From: JAFDVL01 sp043783625 | GTDB lineage: Bacteria > Acidobacteriota > Blastocatellia > RBC074 | Assembly (NCBI GenBank): GCA_043783625.1 | Contig: JAYVZE010000046.1 | Coordinates: forward strand, 1 to 64,000 | DNA: 64,000 nucleotides | Direction: 5' to 3' | Made by a program: the position numbers and the translations under genes | Shown: positions 44,322 through 53,454 of the stretch, one piece after another | Layout: the number at the start of each line of letters is the position of its first letter | Numbering within the stretch: the stretch's first letter is position 1 | Notes under the pieces: generated by a model | The model's input: the letters and a program-made list of their open reading frames with translations, nothing else | Databases searched by the model: none | What the model was told of the DNA's origin: nothing

Positions 44322-45890
44322 ATGAAGCAGGTTTACGAACTAAGCAGAATCCATCTGGCACTTATCGGGCTGAGCGGATGGCTGATTATTTTTTGTGCAA
44401 CATCGCAGGTCTTGGCGCAAAGCGATAAATGCGCCGGGATCACGGCGACCTCTTTCGGCGCGGACGTGAAGATTGATTCGTCCACGTTCGTCGCCACTAC
44501 GCCGCAAGTGCCCGCGCATTGCGATGTGCGCGGCGTCATCGCGCCTGAAGCAAAATTTGCCGTTAAGTTGCCGACCGATTGGAACAACCGATTTTATATG
44601 GTCGGCGGCGGTGGATACGCCGGAAACCTCAGCTTGCCGCAGATGAATGCAGGCTTGCAGAAAGGTTACGCGACGGCGACGACGGACACCGGACACGATT
44701 CTCAAAAAGAACCGTTGGGCACGTTCGCCGAACGTCGCGCGGACAATCCCAATGCTGACCGCAAGAAAATTGATTACGCATATCTGGCAGTACATAACAC
44801 CGCTGTGTTAGCCAAACAACTCATCAATACTTACTACGGCAGCGCGCCGAAATATTCTTATTGGGTGGGCTGTTCGACGGGTGGACGACAGGGCTTGATG
44901 GAAGCGCAACGCTTTCCTGAAGATTTCGATGGTTATGTCATCGGCGCGCCGGTGCTGAAGGCATCGGGCGAAAACATGCGCGGCATCTGGAATGCGCAGG
45001 CCGTTGCGCAAGGCGCTGGCGCATTGAGCCACGACAAGATGCCGTTGATTGCCGCTGCGGTTTATAAGAAATGCGATGGCATAGACGGTGCGCCTGACGG
45101 CCTCATCAACGACCCGCGCAAGTGCAATTTCGATCCGCTGAAAGATTTGCCGAAATGCGCTGGTGATGTGGACGGCAAGGATTGTTTCACTGCGGCGCAG
45201 TTGCAGGGCTTGCAAAAAGTTTACGGCGGTGTGCGCGACTCAAAAGGCAAGCTGCTTTATCCGGGCCAGCCCCTCGGCGCTGAGATCGCTGCGGCGGGTA
45301 TGGGCGGACAAATCCGCAGTGCGTGGGTCGGCAGCATCGGCGGCGACGGCGGCGCGGGCGCTGCGTATGGTGAAACGGCGATGCGATTCATGGCGTTTGA
45401 ACCGCAACGCGGCAAGGCGTGGACGTGGAAGCAATTCGATTTTGACAAAGACCCGCCGCAAATGGCCGCGTTCTCAAAACTGATTGATGCGACCGACCCA
45501 GACTTGTCGAAGCTCAAACAACGCGGCGGCAAGCTCATTCACTATCACGGCTGGGCCGATGCGCTCGTGAATCCGCAAGTGTCAGTAGACTATTACGAAT
45601 CAGTGCAGAAAAAATTTGGCGCAAAGCAAACCAGCGGATTTTATAAGCTGTATATGATTCCAGGCATGTTCCACTGTCGCGGCGGTGTGGGCTGTGACGA
45701 ATCCGATTGGTTCACGCCGATGGTTGATTGGGTAGAAAAGAAAGTCGCGCCCGATGTGATTGCAGGCAAGCGCACGGTGAATAATGCGACGGTGATGACG
45801 CGCCCGCATTGCGCTTATCCGCTGGTGGCAAAATATAAAGGCAGTGGCGACAACACGAAAGCCGAAAATTTTACCTGTGGAAAGTTCTGA
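44322..45890 (+). CDS. Tannase/feruloyl esterase family protein
   Basis: The 522-residue secreted esterase has AAGGAG before the ATG, then a leader helix (LIGLSGWLIIFCATSQVLAQ). The nucleophile motif GCSTGGRQG is near 184, the catalytic Asp is in HGWADALVNP, and the His is in the MFHCRGGVGCD segment. The Cys next to the nucleophile (C-S-T-G) and that of MFHC form the family's bridging disulfide. It releases phenolic acids (ferulate, gallate, p-coumarate) from esters. It heads a block with feruloyl-CoA synthase-like ligase and PobA, supporting use of plant phenolics. Confidence 0.9.
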   Translation: MKQVYELSRIHLALIGLSGWLIIFCATSQVLAQSDKCAGITATSFGADVKIDSSTFVATTPQVPAHCDVRGVIAPEAKFAVKLPTDWNNRFYMVGGGGYAGNLSLPQMNAGLQKGYATATTDTGHDSQKEPLGTFAERRADNPNADRKKIDYAYLAVHNTAVLAKQLINTYYGSAPKYSYWVGCSTGGRQGLMEAQRFPEDFDGYVIGAPVLKASGENMRGIWNAQAVAQGAGALSHDKMPLIAAAVYKKCDGIDGAPDGLINDPRKCNFDPLKDLPKCAGDVDGKDCFTAAQLQGLQKVYGGVRDSKGKLLYPGQPLGAEIAAAGMGGQIRSAWVGSIGGDGGAGAAYGETAMRFMAFEPQRGKAWTWKQFDFDKDPPQMAAFSKLIDATDPDLSKLKQRGGKLIHYHGWADALVNPQVSVDYYESVQKKFGAKQTSGFYKLYMIPGMFHCRGGVGCDESDWFTPMVDWVEKKVAPDVIAGKRTVNNATVMTRPHCAYPLVAKYKGSGDNTKAENFTCGKF

Positions 45891-45945
45891 GTACCGCCTT
45901 GAGGCGGATTCAACAATTGAGAAAGCCGCCTAAGGGCGGTACTCA
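45888..45945. repeat. Perfect inverted repeat overlapping the tannase stop
   Basis: TGAGTACCGCC (first T is the stop codon) begins a 20-base arm that pairs with CCGCCTAAGGGCGGTACTCA nearly perfectly, 18 bases apart. Each arm also folds on itself (CCGCC-TTGA-GGCGG), so a cruciform-like or double-hairpin RNA is possible. Confidence 0.7.
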
Positions 45946-45953
45946 AAACTCTA

Positions 45954-46844
45954 ATGTCTAATGAACTGAAAATCGGATTTGTCGGTTTTGGTGAAGCAGG
46001 GTTTCATTTGGCTAAAGATTTGCGCAGCGTCGGCGTAGCGGAAATTTTTGCATTTGATCTTCACTCAAGCACCGCAGGACGTGGAGAAAAAATTCGGCAA
46101 CGCGCTTCCAAAAGTGGCGTAAATTTATTGTCATCAAATCAGGAACTCGTCGAAAATTCTGAGGTGATTTTTTCGACCGTCACGGCAAATAAAGCCTTGG
46201 AAGCGGCAGAACAAAATGCGCGGTACTTAACTGCGCAACACCTCTACGCCGATTTAAATTCTATTTCACCCAATCTCAAAAAAACGATTGGGGAATTAAT
46301 TGAAACGCATCGCGCCGCTTTTGTGGAGATAGCGATTATGTCTCCGGTTCCTCCGCACGGGCATCGTGTCCCAATGTTTTTGGGCGGAAGACACGCGCAA
46401 AAATTTGTAGATTTATTTTCACCGCTGGGAATGAATTTAGAAATTATCTCGGAAGAAATCGGCGCGGCTTCGGCGACGAAAATGTGTCGCAGCATTATGG
46501 TCAAAGGGATGGAAGCATTGTTTTTAGAATGTGTACTTGGCGCGGTTCCGTACGGTGCAGATGAACGCGTTTTCGCTACACTGGAAGAAACAATGCCGGG
46601 GATGAACTGGAAAAAAATGGCGAGCTACATGGTCGGACGCGTGATCGAACACGGCGAACGACGCGCACGAGAGTTGGAGGAAGTCGCGGCGACGCTGCGC
46701 GATATTGGCGTAGAACCGATAATGACAGAAGCGATTGTCAAACGGCAGGATTGGGGCGCGAGCCTGAATTTATTGGCTGAATTCGGTGGTAAGCCGCCGG
46801 AAGATTATCGCGCAGTGGTCAATGCTATAGCTGAGCGTAAGTGA
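45954..46844 (+). CDS. 6-phosphogluconate-dehydrogenase-like oxidoreductase (DUF1932)
   Basis: The 296-residue protein has a Rossmann start (KIGFVGFGEAGFHLAKDLRSVG), VIFSTVTANKALEAA, FVEIAIMSPVPPHGHRVPMFLGG and a helix with ATKMCRSIMVKGMEAL, where the Lys sits near the catalytic position. The C-terminal helical domain is of the DUF1932 type. Such enzymes reduce or oxidise 2-hydroxy or 3-hydroxy acids with NAD(P). Position after the tannase and before RidA and DUF3237 genes suggests a step in a side-chain or ring-fission pathway (inference). Confidence 0.82.
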   Translation: MSNELKIGFVGFGEAGFHLAKDLRSVGVAEIFAFDLHSSTAGRGEKIRQRASKSGVNLLSSNQELVENSEVIFSTVTANKALEAAEQNARYLTAQHLYADLNSISPNLKKTIGELIETHRAAFVEIAIMSPVPPHGHRVPMFLGGRHAQKFVDLFSPLGMNLEIISEEIGAASATKMCRSIMVKGMEALFLECVLGAVPYGADERVFATLEETMPGMNWKKMASYMVGRVIEHGERRARELEEVAATLRDIGVEPIMTEAIVKRQDWGASLNLLAEFGGKPPEDYRAVVNAIAERK

Positions 46845-46861
46845 GAAGTGAGTGAATAAAA

Positions 46862-47263
46862 ATGAGCAAACGACGCAGCCTTGAAATCCCCGGCTTGCAG
46901 CACGAGAATCCGATTCCGGTCGCTTCGCAAATCGGGTCGTTTCTGGTGACGAGCGGAATTTTCGGGAAAGACGCAAGTACTGGAATGATTCCCCCAGGTA
47001 TTGAAGAGCAATGTTGGCAGATGTTCGCCAACATTCGCTTGATTCTCGCAGCGGCAGGCGGTACGCCGGAAGATATTATCAAGATGACAGTTTGGGTGAA
47101 GGATAAAGCGTTACGTCCGCATATCAATAAAGAATGGTTACTGATGTTTCCTGATGAAACTTCTCGTCCGGCGCGTCATAGCCTTTTGAATTCAGATTTG
47201 CCGGGAACTGCTTTGGTACAGTGCGAAGTGATGGCGATACTTGACGCCATAGACCACGGATGA
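46862..47263 (+). CDS. RidA family protein
   Basis: The 133-residue YjgF/RidA fold has PVASQIGSFLVTSGIFGKD, FANIRLILAAAGGTPEDIIKMTVWVKD and LPGTALVQCEVMAIL. RidA proteins hydrolyse reactive imines/enamines. Paralogues inside catabolic clusters may act as dedicated deaminases or isomerases. The usual active-site Arg before the last strand is not in its standard context here (SRPARHSLLNSDL). It follows the dehydrogenase by 17 bases. Confidence 0.88.
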   Translation: MSKRRSLEIPGLQHENPIPVASQIGSFLVTSGIFGKDASTGMIPPGIEEQCWQMFANIRLILAAAGGTPEDIIKMTVWVKDKALRPHINKEWLLMFPDETSRPARHSLLNSDLPGTALVQCEVMAILDAIDHG

Positions 47264-47360
47264 CGCGGATTGAGCGGGTTTTCGCTGATCTGACCTGCTT
47301 AACTTGATCGCTCTTCCCGAATTTATTGTGAAACGACGGAACCTAAACCGCGAACTTTTT

Positions 47361-47831
47361 ATGGAACTAAAACCCCCAACGCCACGCCTTGAACCGTTGT
47401 GCCATGTCGCCGTCAAAATCGGCGCACCACAAATGATCGGAGCCGTACTCACGGGCGAACGTCGCATCATTCCCATCACGGGCGGGCGTTTTGAAGGTGC
47501 GAAAATGCGCGGCGAAATTCTTCCCGGTGGAGCCGATTGGCAAATCGTCGCATCTGATGGAACGGCAATGCTCGAAGCGCGATACACACTCCGCACGGAT
47601 GATGGCGCATTGATTTATGTGCGCAACTCAGGGTTTCGTCACGGGCCGCCGGAAGTTCTCGCGGCGATTGCGCGAGGCGAACAGGTTGATCCGCATAAAT
47701 ATTATTTTCGCGCTTCTCCGACCTTTGAAACTGGCGATAAAAAATATGCGTGGCTCAATCGCATCATTTGCGTTTGTTCCGGCGTCCGCACCAAAGAAGA
47801 AGTATTACTTGATTTTTACGAAGTGAAATAA
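47361..47831 (+). CDS. DUF3237 domain protein
   Basis: The start at 47361 (MELKPPTPRLEPLCHVAVKIG) fits family length (156 residues); the longer frame from 47304 lacks support. DUF3237 pattern: GERRIIPITGGRFEGAKMRGEILPGGADWQ, EARYTLRTDDGALIYVRNSG and FRASPTFETGDKKYAWLNRIICVCSG. It is probably a small beta-barrel. Members recur in aromatic and steroid catabolic clusters without proven chemistry. It ends 3 bases before the MetE-like gene. Confidence 0.85.
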   Translation: MELKPPTPRLEPLCHVAVKIGAPQMIGAVLTGERRIIPITGGRFEGAKMRGEILPGGADWQIVASDGTAMLEARYTLRTDDGALIYVRNSGFRHGPPEVLAAIARGEQVDPHKYYFRASPTFETGDKKYAWLNRIICVCSGVRTKEEVLLDFYEVK

Positions 47832-47834
47832 TTT

Positions 47835-48923
47835 ATGAATAATTACAAAACAGACGTGGTTGGAAGTTTATTGCGTCCAGCGTATCTCAAAGACGCCCGC
47901 ACTGAATACGAAGCCGGAAAGCTCTCCGATATTGCCTTCAAACAAATCGAAGACCGCGCCGTAGATGAAGCCATCGCCTTGCAGGAACGCGCCGGAATCG
48001 CAGTTCTCACGGATGGCGAATTACGCCGCTATGCTTTTTACGGGCATTTGATTGATGCCGTTGATGGCTTTGATAAATACGGTGGATGGGCGATTCCGTT
48101 TCGTGACGAAGCGGGTGAAGAACTCGTTTTGCAACGTCCTGTCGTCGTGTCAAAGCTTCAGCGCAAGCGTCACATGTGCGCGGAAGAATTTACTTATCTC
48201 AGAGCGAAAACCAAAGCCCCGGCGAAAGTCACACTGATTAGCGCACAACAAGCAGCGGCCTATTACGACAGCGAAAAATCCAAGTCGGCGTATGCGACGG
48301 TGGATGCTTATCTCGCCGATCTCGTAGACATTTTGCGCGGCGAAGTTGCTGAACTCATTCGACTCGGTTGCAACTATATTCAAATTGATTCACCGCAATA
48401 TACGGCACTGCTGGATCCGGTTTTACGCGAAGGCTATCGCGCACGCGGCAACGATCCTGACCGCCTGCTTGAGCTGGCGATTGAAATGGATAACGCCGTC
48501 ATTGGTAATAATCCCGGCATCAGTTTCGGACTCCATTTGTGTCGTGGGAACAATCAAAGCAAATTTTATGCGCAGGGCGATTATGGCCCGATTACGAAGG
48601 TTTTCAGCCAGACAAAATTTGATCGCTTCCTCCTGGAATTTGATGATGCGCGTTCGGGCGGATTTGAACCGTTAGCCGAAGTGCCGGAAGACCGCACCGT
48701 CGTACTGGGTCTTATCAGTTCTAAAAAAGCTGCGCTCGAAAATAAAGCTGAATTGAAATCGCGGATTGCAGAAGCTGCGAAATTTGTCCCGCTGGAACGG
48801 TTGTCGTTAAGCCCGCAATGCGGCTTCGCTTCAACGCTGGAAGGCAATCACTTAACTGAAGCCGATCAGGAAGCCAAGCTGCGATTGTCTTCAGAAATTG
48901 CCAGTGAGGTATGGAGTAATTAA
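47835..48923 (+). CDS. Cobalamin-independent methionine-synthase-like (MetE C-terminal family)
   Basis: The 362-residue protein is like the C-terminal half of MetE, without the N-terminal half. The start NYKTDVVGSLLRPAYLKDAR contains the conserved GS.LRP segment. Zinc ligands fit: His and Cys of FGLHLCRGNNQ, an acid in LLEFDDARSG and Cys of LSPQCGFAST. Short MetE-like proteins transfer methyl groups from folates or corrinoids, but several have unknown donors. In a phenolic cluster it could deal with methyl groups from methoxylated aromatics (inference). It ends within the next palindrome. Confidence 0.85.
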   Translation: MNNYKTDVVGSLLRPAYLKDARTEYEAGKLSDIAFKQIEDRAVDEAIALQERAGIAVLTDGELRRYAFYGHLIDAVDGFDKYGGWAIPFRDEAGEELVLQRPVVVSKLQRKRHMCAEEFTYLRAKTKAPAKVTLISAQQAAAYYDSEKSKSAYATVDAYLADLVDILRGEVAELIRLGCNYIQIDSPQYTALLDPVLREGYRARGNDPDRLLELAIEMDNAVIGNNPGISFGLHLCRGNNQSKFYAQGDYGPITKVFSQTKFDRFLLEFDDARSGGFEPLAEVPEDRTVVLGLISSKKAALENKAELKSRIAEAAKFVPLERLSLSPQCGFASTLEGNHLTEADQEAKLRLSSEIASEVWSN

Positions 48924-48997
48924 TGCAGAAGCCCGCACGCAGTAAGGGCGCGATCTCAAATGTGAAGACACCCTTACTGTGTGCGGGCTTCTGCATT
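48922..48997. repeat. Long inverted repeat after the MetE-like gene
   Basis: AATGCAGAAGCCCGCAC (left) pairs with GTGCGGGCTTCTGCATT (right), and GTAAGGG pairs with CCCTTAC further in. The left arm overlaps the stop codon of the MetE-like gene. The right arm ends 11 bases before the ligase ATG, so the ribosome site of the ligase is inside or next to the stem. Confidence 0.75.
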
Positions 48998-49007
48998 GTA
49001 AATTAAG

Positions 49008-50870
49008 ATGACTGATTCACCTGCCATCACCGCGACAGAGTTTATCCCCGTCAATTTCCTCGACGCGCAAGTTAACGTCGAACGCCGCGCTGACGGGACG
49101 CTGGTTTTGCGTTCGCCTGAAATACTTGCGCCGTACGCTCGCTGCCTCGGCGAATTTCTTGAACGCTGGGCGCGGGAAAAACCAGAGCAAATTTATCTGG
49201 CGCAACGTGATGGTGATGGATGGCGGACGCTGACTTTCGGGGAAACGCGAACACAGGTTCGCACTATTGCGACGGTGCTACTCGCGCATAATTTATCGGC
49301 TACGCGACCACTGGCAATTCTTTCAGAAAATTCGATTGAACATGCCTTGATGGGATTAGCGGCGATGCATGTTGGAATTCCGTATGTCCCGATTTCGGCT
49401 TCGTATTCGTTGCTGTCGCGGGATTTTAAAAAGCTTCGTACGATTTTTTCCCTGCTTACTCCCGGATTGGTTTTCGTGGATGACGGGCAACGCTACGCAC
49501 CTGCTTTGGCTGCGCTTGAGCCGTACGATTTTGAGTTGGTCACGGCGCGAAATCCTGAAGCCGTAACGCGACCGTCGCAGTCATTTGCGTCATTCCTGGA
49601 ACGGGAAAATGTAGCAGAAGTTGAGCTTGCTTTCGCCGCCATCCACGCCGATACGATTGCAAAATTCCTGCTCACTTCCGGCTCGACAGGCGAGCCGAAA
49701 GCTGTGATTAATACGCAACGGATGATGTGTTCTAATCAGCAGGCACACGCACAGGCGTGGCCGTTTTTGACGGAAGAACCTCCCGTGCTGGTGGATTGGT
49801 TGCCGTGGAATCATACGATGGCTGGTAACTTTAATTTCGGAATGGTTCTCGTGAATGGTGGGTCGTATTACATTGATGAAGGTCGCCCGATGCCGGGAAT
49901 GATTGAGAAAACCGTACGAAATCTACGCGAAATTTCTCCCACGATTTATTTGAATGTGCCGCGCGGCTACGAAGCCTTATTACATTTTTTAGAAACCGAT
50001 GCTGAGCTGCGACGGAATTTTTTTGCGCGCCTGAAAATCATGTTATACGCCGGAGCCGCGCTCCCCGCGAATTTATGGGAACGCCTGAACTGCGTCGCCG
50101 TCGCTGAACTTGGCAAGCGCATTTATCTGACCGTTGGTTATGGTGCGACGGAAACTGCGCCCGGAGTGACGGTGGTTCATTTTGAAACTTCGCGCACGGG
50201 CGGGCTGGGGCTTCCGGTTCCCGGTGTCGAAGTCAAAATGATTTCGGTGAGCGGAGGTGATAAATATGAATTACGCGTGCGGGGCGAAAACGTTACGCCT
50301 GGTTATTGGCGGCAGGATCACCTGACTGCCGCTGCGTTTGATGAAGAAGGGTTTTATAAATTAGGTGATGCGGCGCGGTTTGTTGATCCCGATGATCCAG
50401 CGCAGGGGATTGAATTCGCGGGACGTGTTTCTGAAGAATTTAAGCTGACCAGCGGCACGTGGGTTCACGTGGGAGCGTTGCGCGTCAAAGCGATTTCCGC
50501 ATTGGCTCCCGTCGCGCAGGATATTGTGATTACAGGTCACGACCGCGATGAAATCGGATTTTTAATTTTTCCCAGCCTGGCAGGTTGTCGCAGCCTTTGC
50601 CCTGATTTGAACAACGATTTATCACTGACAGAATTGTTGTCAGATGATCGTGTGCGCGAAGCCGTGCGAGTTGGCATGCAGGAATTAAAGCAACAAGGCG
50701 GAGGCAGTTCGACCTACGCCACTCGTGCTTTGTTGATGGTGGAGCCGCCGTCCATTGATGCTGGAGAAATTACGGATAAAGGCTATCTCAATCAACGTGC
50801 CGTGTTGGAACGGCGGACGGAATTAGTTGAGGAAATTTATCAAAAATCAGAGTGTGTGATTGTCCTTTGA
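49008..50870 (+). CDS. Feruloyl-CoA synthase-like AMP-dependent ligase
   Basis: The 620-residue ANL-superfamily ligase has P-loop-like SGSTGEPKAVINT (about 223-235), DWLPWNHTMAGNFNFGMVL, GYGATETAPGVTVVHFE and the hinge FYKLGDAARFVD ... GRVSEEFKLTSGTWVHVG. The WNHTMAGN and TETAP segments are typical of feruloyl-CoA synthases. It activates ferulate, coumarate or related phenolic acids to CoA thioesters. The expected partner, enoyl-CoA hydratase/aldolase (Ech/FCS type), is missing from the window. A thiolase and an SDR follow, which suggests beta-oxidative side-chain removal instead. Confidence 0.88.
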   Translation: MTDSPAITATEFIPVNFLDAQVNVERRADGTLVLRSPEILAPYARCLGEFLERWAREKPEQIYLAQRDGDGWRTLTFGETRTQVRTIATVLLAHNLSATRPLAILSENSIEHALMGLAAMHVGIPYVPISASYSLLSRDFKKLRTIFSLLTPGLVFVDDGQRYAPALAALEPYDFELVTARNPEAVTRPSQSFASFLERENVAEVELAFAAIHADTIAKFLLTSGSTGEPKAVINTQRMMCSNQQAHAQAWPFLTEEPPVLVDWLPWNHTMAGNFNFGMVLVNGGSYYIDEGRPMPGMIEKTVRNLREISPTIYLNVPRGYEALLHFLETDAELRRNFFARLKIMLYAGAALPANLWERLNCVAVAELGKRIYLTVGYGATETAPGVTVVHFETSRTGGLGLPVPGVEVKMISVSGGDKYELRVRGENVTPGYWRQDHLTAAAFDEEGFYKLGDAARFVDPDDPAQGIEFAGRVSEEFKLTSGTWVHVGALRVKAISALAPVAQDIVITGHDRDEIGFLIFPSLAGCRSLCPDLNNDLSLTELLSDDRVREAVRVGMQELKQQGGGSSTYATRALLMVEPPSIDAGEITDKGYLNQRAVLERRTELVEEIYQKSECVIVL

Positions 50871-50876
50871 ATTATG

Positions 50877-51064
50877 AATTGCCACGCAACTTTAGTGCGT
50901 GGTAAGGGTCAAGTAACAAAAAAGGCTTTAGCCAAATATTTGAGAAGTAATCAAAAAGCGCTGTTTCTTTAGGCTAAAGCAAATCGGAAAAAGAATATTT
51001 TATGAATTCGGCTCAAGCCTCCACGCTATACACAAGCTGCCACGAGTTAAAACTCGTGGCAATT
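50877..51064. repeat. Composite palindromic repeat between ligase and thiolase
   Basis: The outer arms AATTGCCACG ... CGTGGCAATT each carry their own hairpin (ACGCAACTTTAGTGCGTGG; CCACGAGTTAAAACTCGTGG). An inner pair uses GGCTTTAGCC and GGCTAAAGC. It fills nearly all of the 247-base gap. Confidence 0.7.
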
Positions 51065-51117
51065 CATCTACGAGCTTCTGGAAATTGCGCGAATCATTTA
51101 TAAAAGGAAATTATTAA

Positions 51118-52365
51118 ATGACCAAACCAAATGGAATAACCGCAAGCTGGGATGATGTCTGGCTCGCTGACGGCGTACGGACGCCGTTTGTAGATTACAT
51201 CGGCACACTCGGATTAATTTCTCCCACTGATCTCGGCATCAAAGTCGCCCGCGAAGTTTTCAAGCGTTCCGGTTTATCCGCCTCTGATGTCGGCATCGTC
51301 GTCGCTGGAAATGTTGCGCAAGCCAGCTTCGATGCCTTTATGCTGCCGCGTCACATCGGGCTGTATTCAGGCACTCCGCAATCAGCTCCGGCGCATCTGG
51401 TGCAGCGCGTTTGCGGTACAGGCATCGAAGCGATTATGCAAGTTTCCGATGCGATTGCACTTGGTCGCGCAGAACTGGGGTTAGCTGTTTCTGCCGAATC
51501 TATGACGCGCAATCCGGTCGCCGCGTACACGCATCGCAGCGGCTTTCGCATGGGGCAAGTCGAATTCAAAGATTTTTTGTGGGAGGCGTTACTCGACACC
51601 GGGTCGAATTGCACGATGGGGATGACGGCGGAAAATCTGGCGAAGCAATATGGCATCACCCGCGAAGAAGTTGACGCCTACGCCGCTCGCAGTTTTGAAA
51701 AAGCCCTCGCCGCTCAAGCCAGCGGATTTCTCGCCGGAGAAATTACGGCTGTCGTAGATGAAATTTTTGAAGTCGAAGGATTGCAAACCCGCAGCATTAA
51801 AATGCCACGTGGAAATAAAGAAGCGGCAGTGGATACGCACATTAAACCTTCACCGCTGGAAGTGCTGGCGAAGATCAGGCCTGCGTTTGGCGGCGTCCAG
51901 ACTGGCGGAAATAGTTCGGCGATTGTAGACGGGGCGGCGGCGGCGTTGGTCGCTTCGGGGCAATATTTAAAGGCTCACAATAAAATTCCACTCGGCAAAA
52001 TTGTGGCAGGCGCGACAGTTGGCGTCGCACCGGAAATTATGGGCATCGGCCCGGTTCCGGCGATTCAAGCCGTCCTCGAAAAAGCAGGTTTATCATTGGA
52101 TCAAATTGATCGCGTTGAAATTAATGAAGCGTTTGGCGCACAGGTCATAGCTTGTGCGCGTGAATTGAAACTCGACGAAAATAAATTGAACGTCAATGGT
52201 GGAGCGATTGCCATTGGGCATCCATTGGCAGCAACTGGCATCCGTTTGTCGGTCACAGTAGCGCGCGAATTGAAACGGTCAGGCACACGCTATGGCATCG
52301 CTTCGGCGTGTATTGGCGGCGGTCAGGGCATTGCGTTGCTGATTGAAAATACAGATGCAGCGTAA
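51118..52365 (+). CDS. Thiolase family acetyl-CoA acyltransferase
   Basis: The 415-residue thiolase has nucleophile Cys99 (VQRVCGTGIEA), NEAFGAQVIACA, the His of GGAIAIGHPLAATG and the second catalytic Cys in SACIGGGQGIALL. It cleaves 3-oxoacyl-CoA (or condenses acetyl-CoA). With the ligase upstream and the SDR downstream it completes a CoA-dependent beta-oxidation route for phenylpropenoid side chains, which would give benzoate-type acyl-CoA (inference). AAAGGAAA stands before the ATG. Confidence 0.93.
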   Translation: MTKPNGITASWDDVWLADGVRTPFVDYIGTLGLISPTDLGIKVAREVFKRSGLSASDVGIVVAGNVAQASFDAFMLPRHIGLYSGTPQSAPAHLVQRVCGTGIEAIMQVSDAIALGRAELGLAVSAESMTRNPVAAYTHRSGFRMGQVEFKDFLWEALLDTGSNCTMGMTAENLAKQYGITREEVDAYAARSFEKALAAQASGFLAGEITAVVDEIFEVEGLQTRSIKMPRGNKEAAVDTHIKPSPLEVLAKIRPAFGGVQTGGNSSAIVDGAAAALVASGQYLKAHNKIPLGKIVAGATVGVAPEIMGIGPVPAIQAVLEKAGLSLDQIDRVEINEAFGAQVIACARELKLDENKLNVNGGAIAIGHPLAATGIRLSVTVARELKRSGTRYGIASACIGGGQGIALLIENTDAA

Positions 52366-52390
52366 GAAATGTCGCAAATAATATTTTCTA

Positions 52391-52542
52391 TTAGCCCAGC
52401 CCGTTTACGGCTGGGAAAAGTTGTGGCAAGCACCGCCCAGCCCGGTTTATCGGGCTTCTCAACTGCTTTAGCTCAAAGCCCGATAAATCGGGCTGAGATA
52501 ATTAATTCGCATCCTAACCCAGCCGTAAACGGGCTGGGCTAA
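52391..52542. repeat. Composite palindromic repeat, CAGCCCG/CGGGCTG family
   Basis: TTAGCCCAGCCCGTTTACGG at the left end pairs with CCGTAAACGGGCTGGGCTAA at the right end (25-bp arms in all). Inside, copies of AGCCCGATAAATCGGGCT fold again. The same family recurs at 54683-54833. Confidence 0.8.
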
Positions 52543-52602
52543 CGGAAAAAATGTGCGTAGATCACGATTAAAAATCTTTTTTACATTAGGAGAAATCATC
52601 AA

Positions 52603-53364
52603 ATGAAACTTCAAGGAAATATCGCTATTGTTACCGGAGGCGGTTCAGGATTAGGTGCAGCCACGGCGGAAACTCTCGCCGCCGCAGGCGTCAAAGTCGC
52701 TGTCCTCGACATCAATCAGGAAGCGGCGGAAGCCGTCGCCGCTAAAATCGGTGGCATCGCAATTGTCTGCGATGTCGCCAGTCCTGAAGCCGCTGAAGCT
52801 GCGATTGCGCAGGCACGTGAAGCACACGGCGCAGCCCGTATCCTTATTAACTGCGCGGGCATCGGCGTAGCCAAGCGAATTCTCGGCAAAGAAGGCCCGC
52901 AAGCTTTGTCAGATTTTGAACGCGTCATTCGCATCAATTTGCTCGGCAGTTTTAATATGCTGCGACTGGCGGCGGCGGACATGTCGAAGCTCGAACCCTT
53001 GGAAGACGGCGAGCGCGGCGTGATTGTGAATACGGCTTCAGCGGCGGCGTTTGATGGGCAGCTTGGGCAGGCGGCGTATTCCGCTTCCAAAGGCGGCATC
53101 GTAGCGATGGCATTACCTGCGGCGCGTGAACTCGCGCAGTTCGGTATTCGTGTCATGACGATTGCGCCGGGATTATTCCTGACTCCGCTGCTCGAGAATT
53201 TGCCGGAAGAAATTCAGAAGAGCCTGGCAGCTTCGATTCCGTTTCCAAAACGGTTGGGAGCTGCGCAGGAATTCGCTGATCTCGCTGCGCATTGCGTGAC
53301 GAATATGTCACTGAACGGTGAAGTTATTCGCTTGGATGGGGCGTTGCGCTTGCCGCCGCGATAG
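52603..53364 (+). CDS. SDR family 3-hydroxyacyl-CoA dehydrogenase-like
   Basis: The 253-residue short-chain dehydrogenase has TGGGSGLG (11-18), NCAG (83-86), catalytic Ser146, Tyr159 and Lys163 (AAYSASKGG). The segment MTIAPGLFLTPLLENLPEE and overall pattern match type II 3-hydroxyacyl-CoA dehydrogenases (HSD17B10-like). Placed after a thiolase, it likely oxidises the 3-hydroxyacyl-CoA intermediate of the same pathway. TTAGGAG stands about 12 bases before the ATG. Confidence 0.93.
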   Translation: MKLQGNIAIVTGGGSGLGAATAETLAAAGVKVAVLDINQEAAEAVAAKIGGIAIVCDVASPEAAEAAIAQAREAHGAARILINCAGIGVAKRILGKEGPQALSDFERVIRINLLGSFNMLRLAAADMSKLEPLEDGERGVIVNTASAAAFDGQLGQAAYSASKGGIVAMALPAARELAQFGIRVMTIAPGLFLTPLLENLPEEIQKSLAASIPFPKRLGAAQEFADLAAHCVTNMSLNGEVIRLDGALRLPPR

Positions 53365-53367
53365 CAG

Positions 53368-53444
53368 GATGTGGCGCGGGTTCTTTACCCGCGTCTTTAT
53401 TTCACAAAACTTAAAGAAGGCGATTAAAGAAATCGCCCCACATC
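53368..53444. repeat. Double-hairpin palindrome before pobA
   Basis: Outer GATGTGG ... CCACATC. Inner hairpins are GCGGGTTCTTTACCCGC and GGCGATTAAAGAAATCGCC. It ends 10 bases before the pobA ATG and leaves no clear Shine-Dalgarno site, so a fold here could affect pobA translation. Confidence 0.65.
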
Positions 53445-53454
53445 ATTGGTGTTT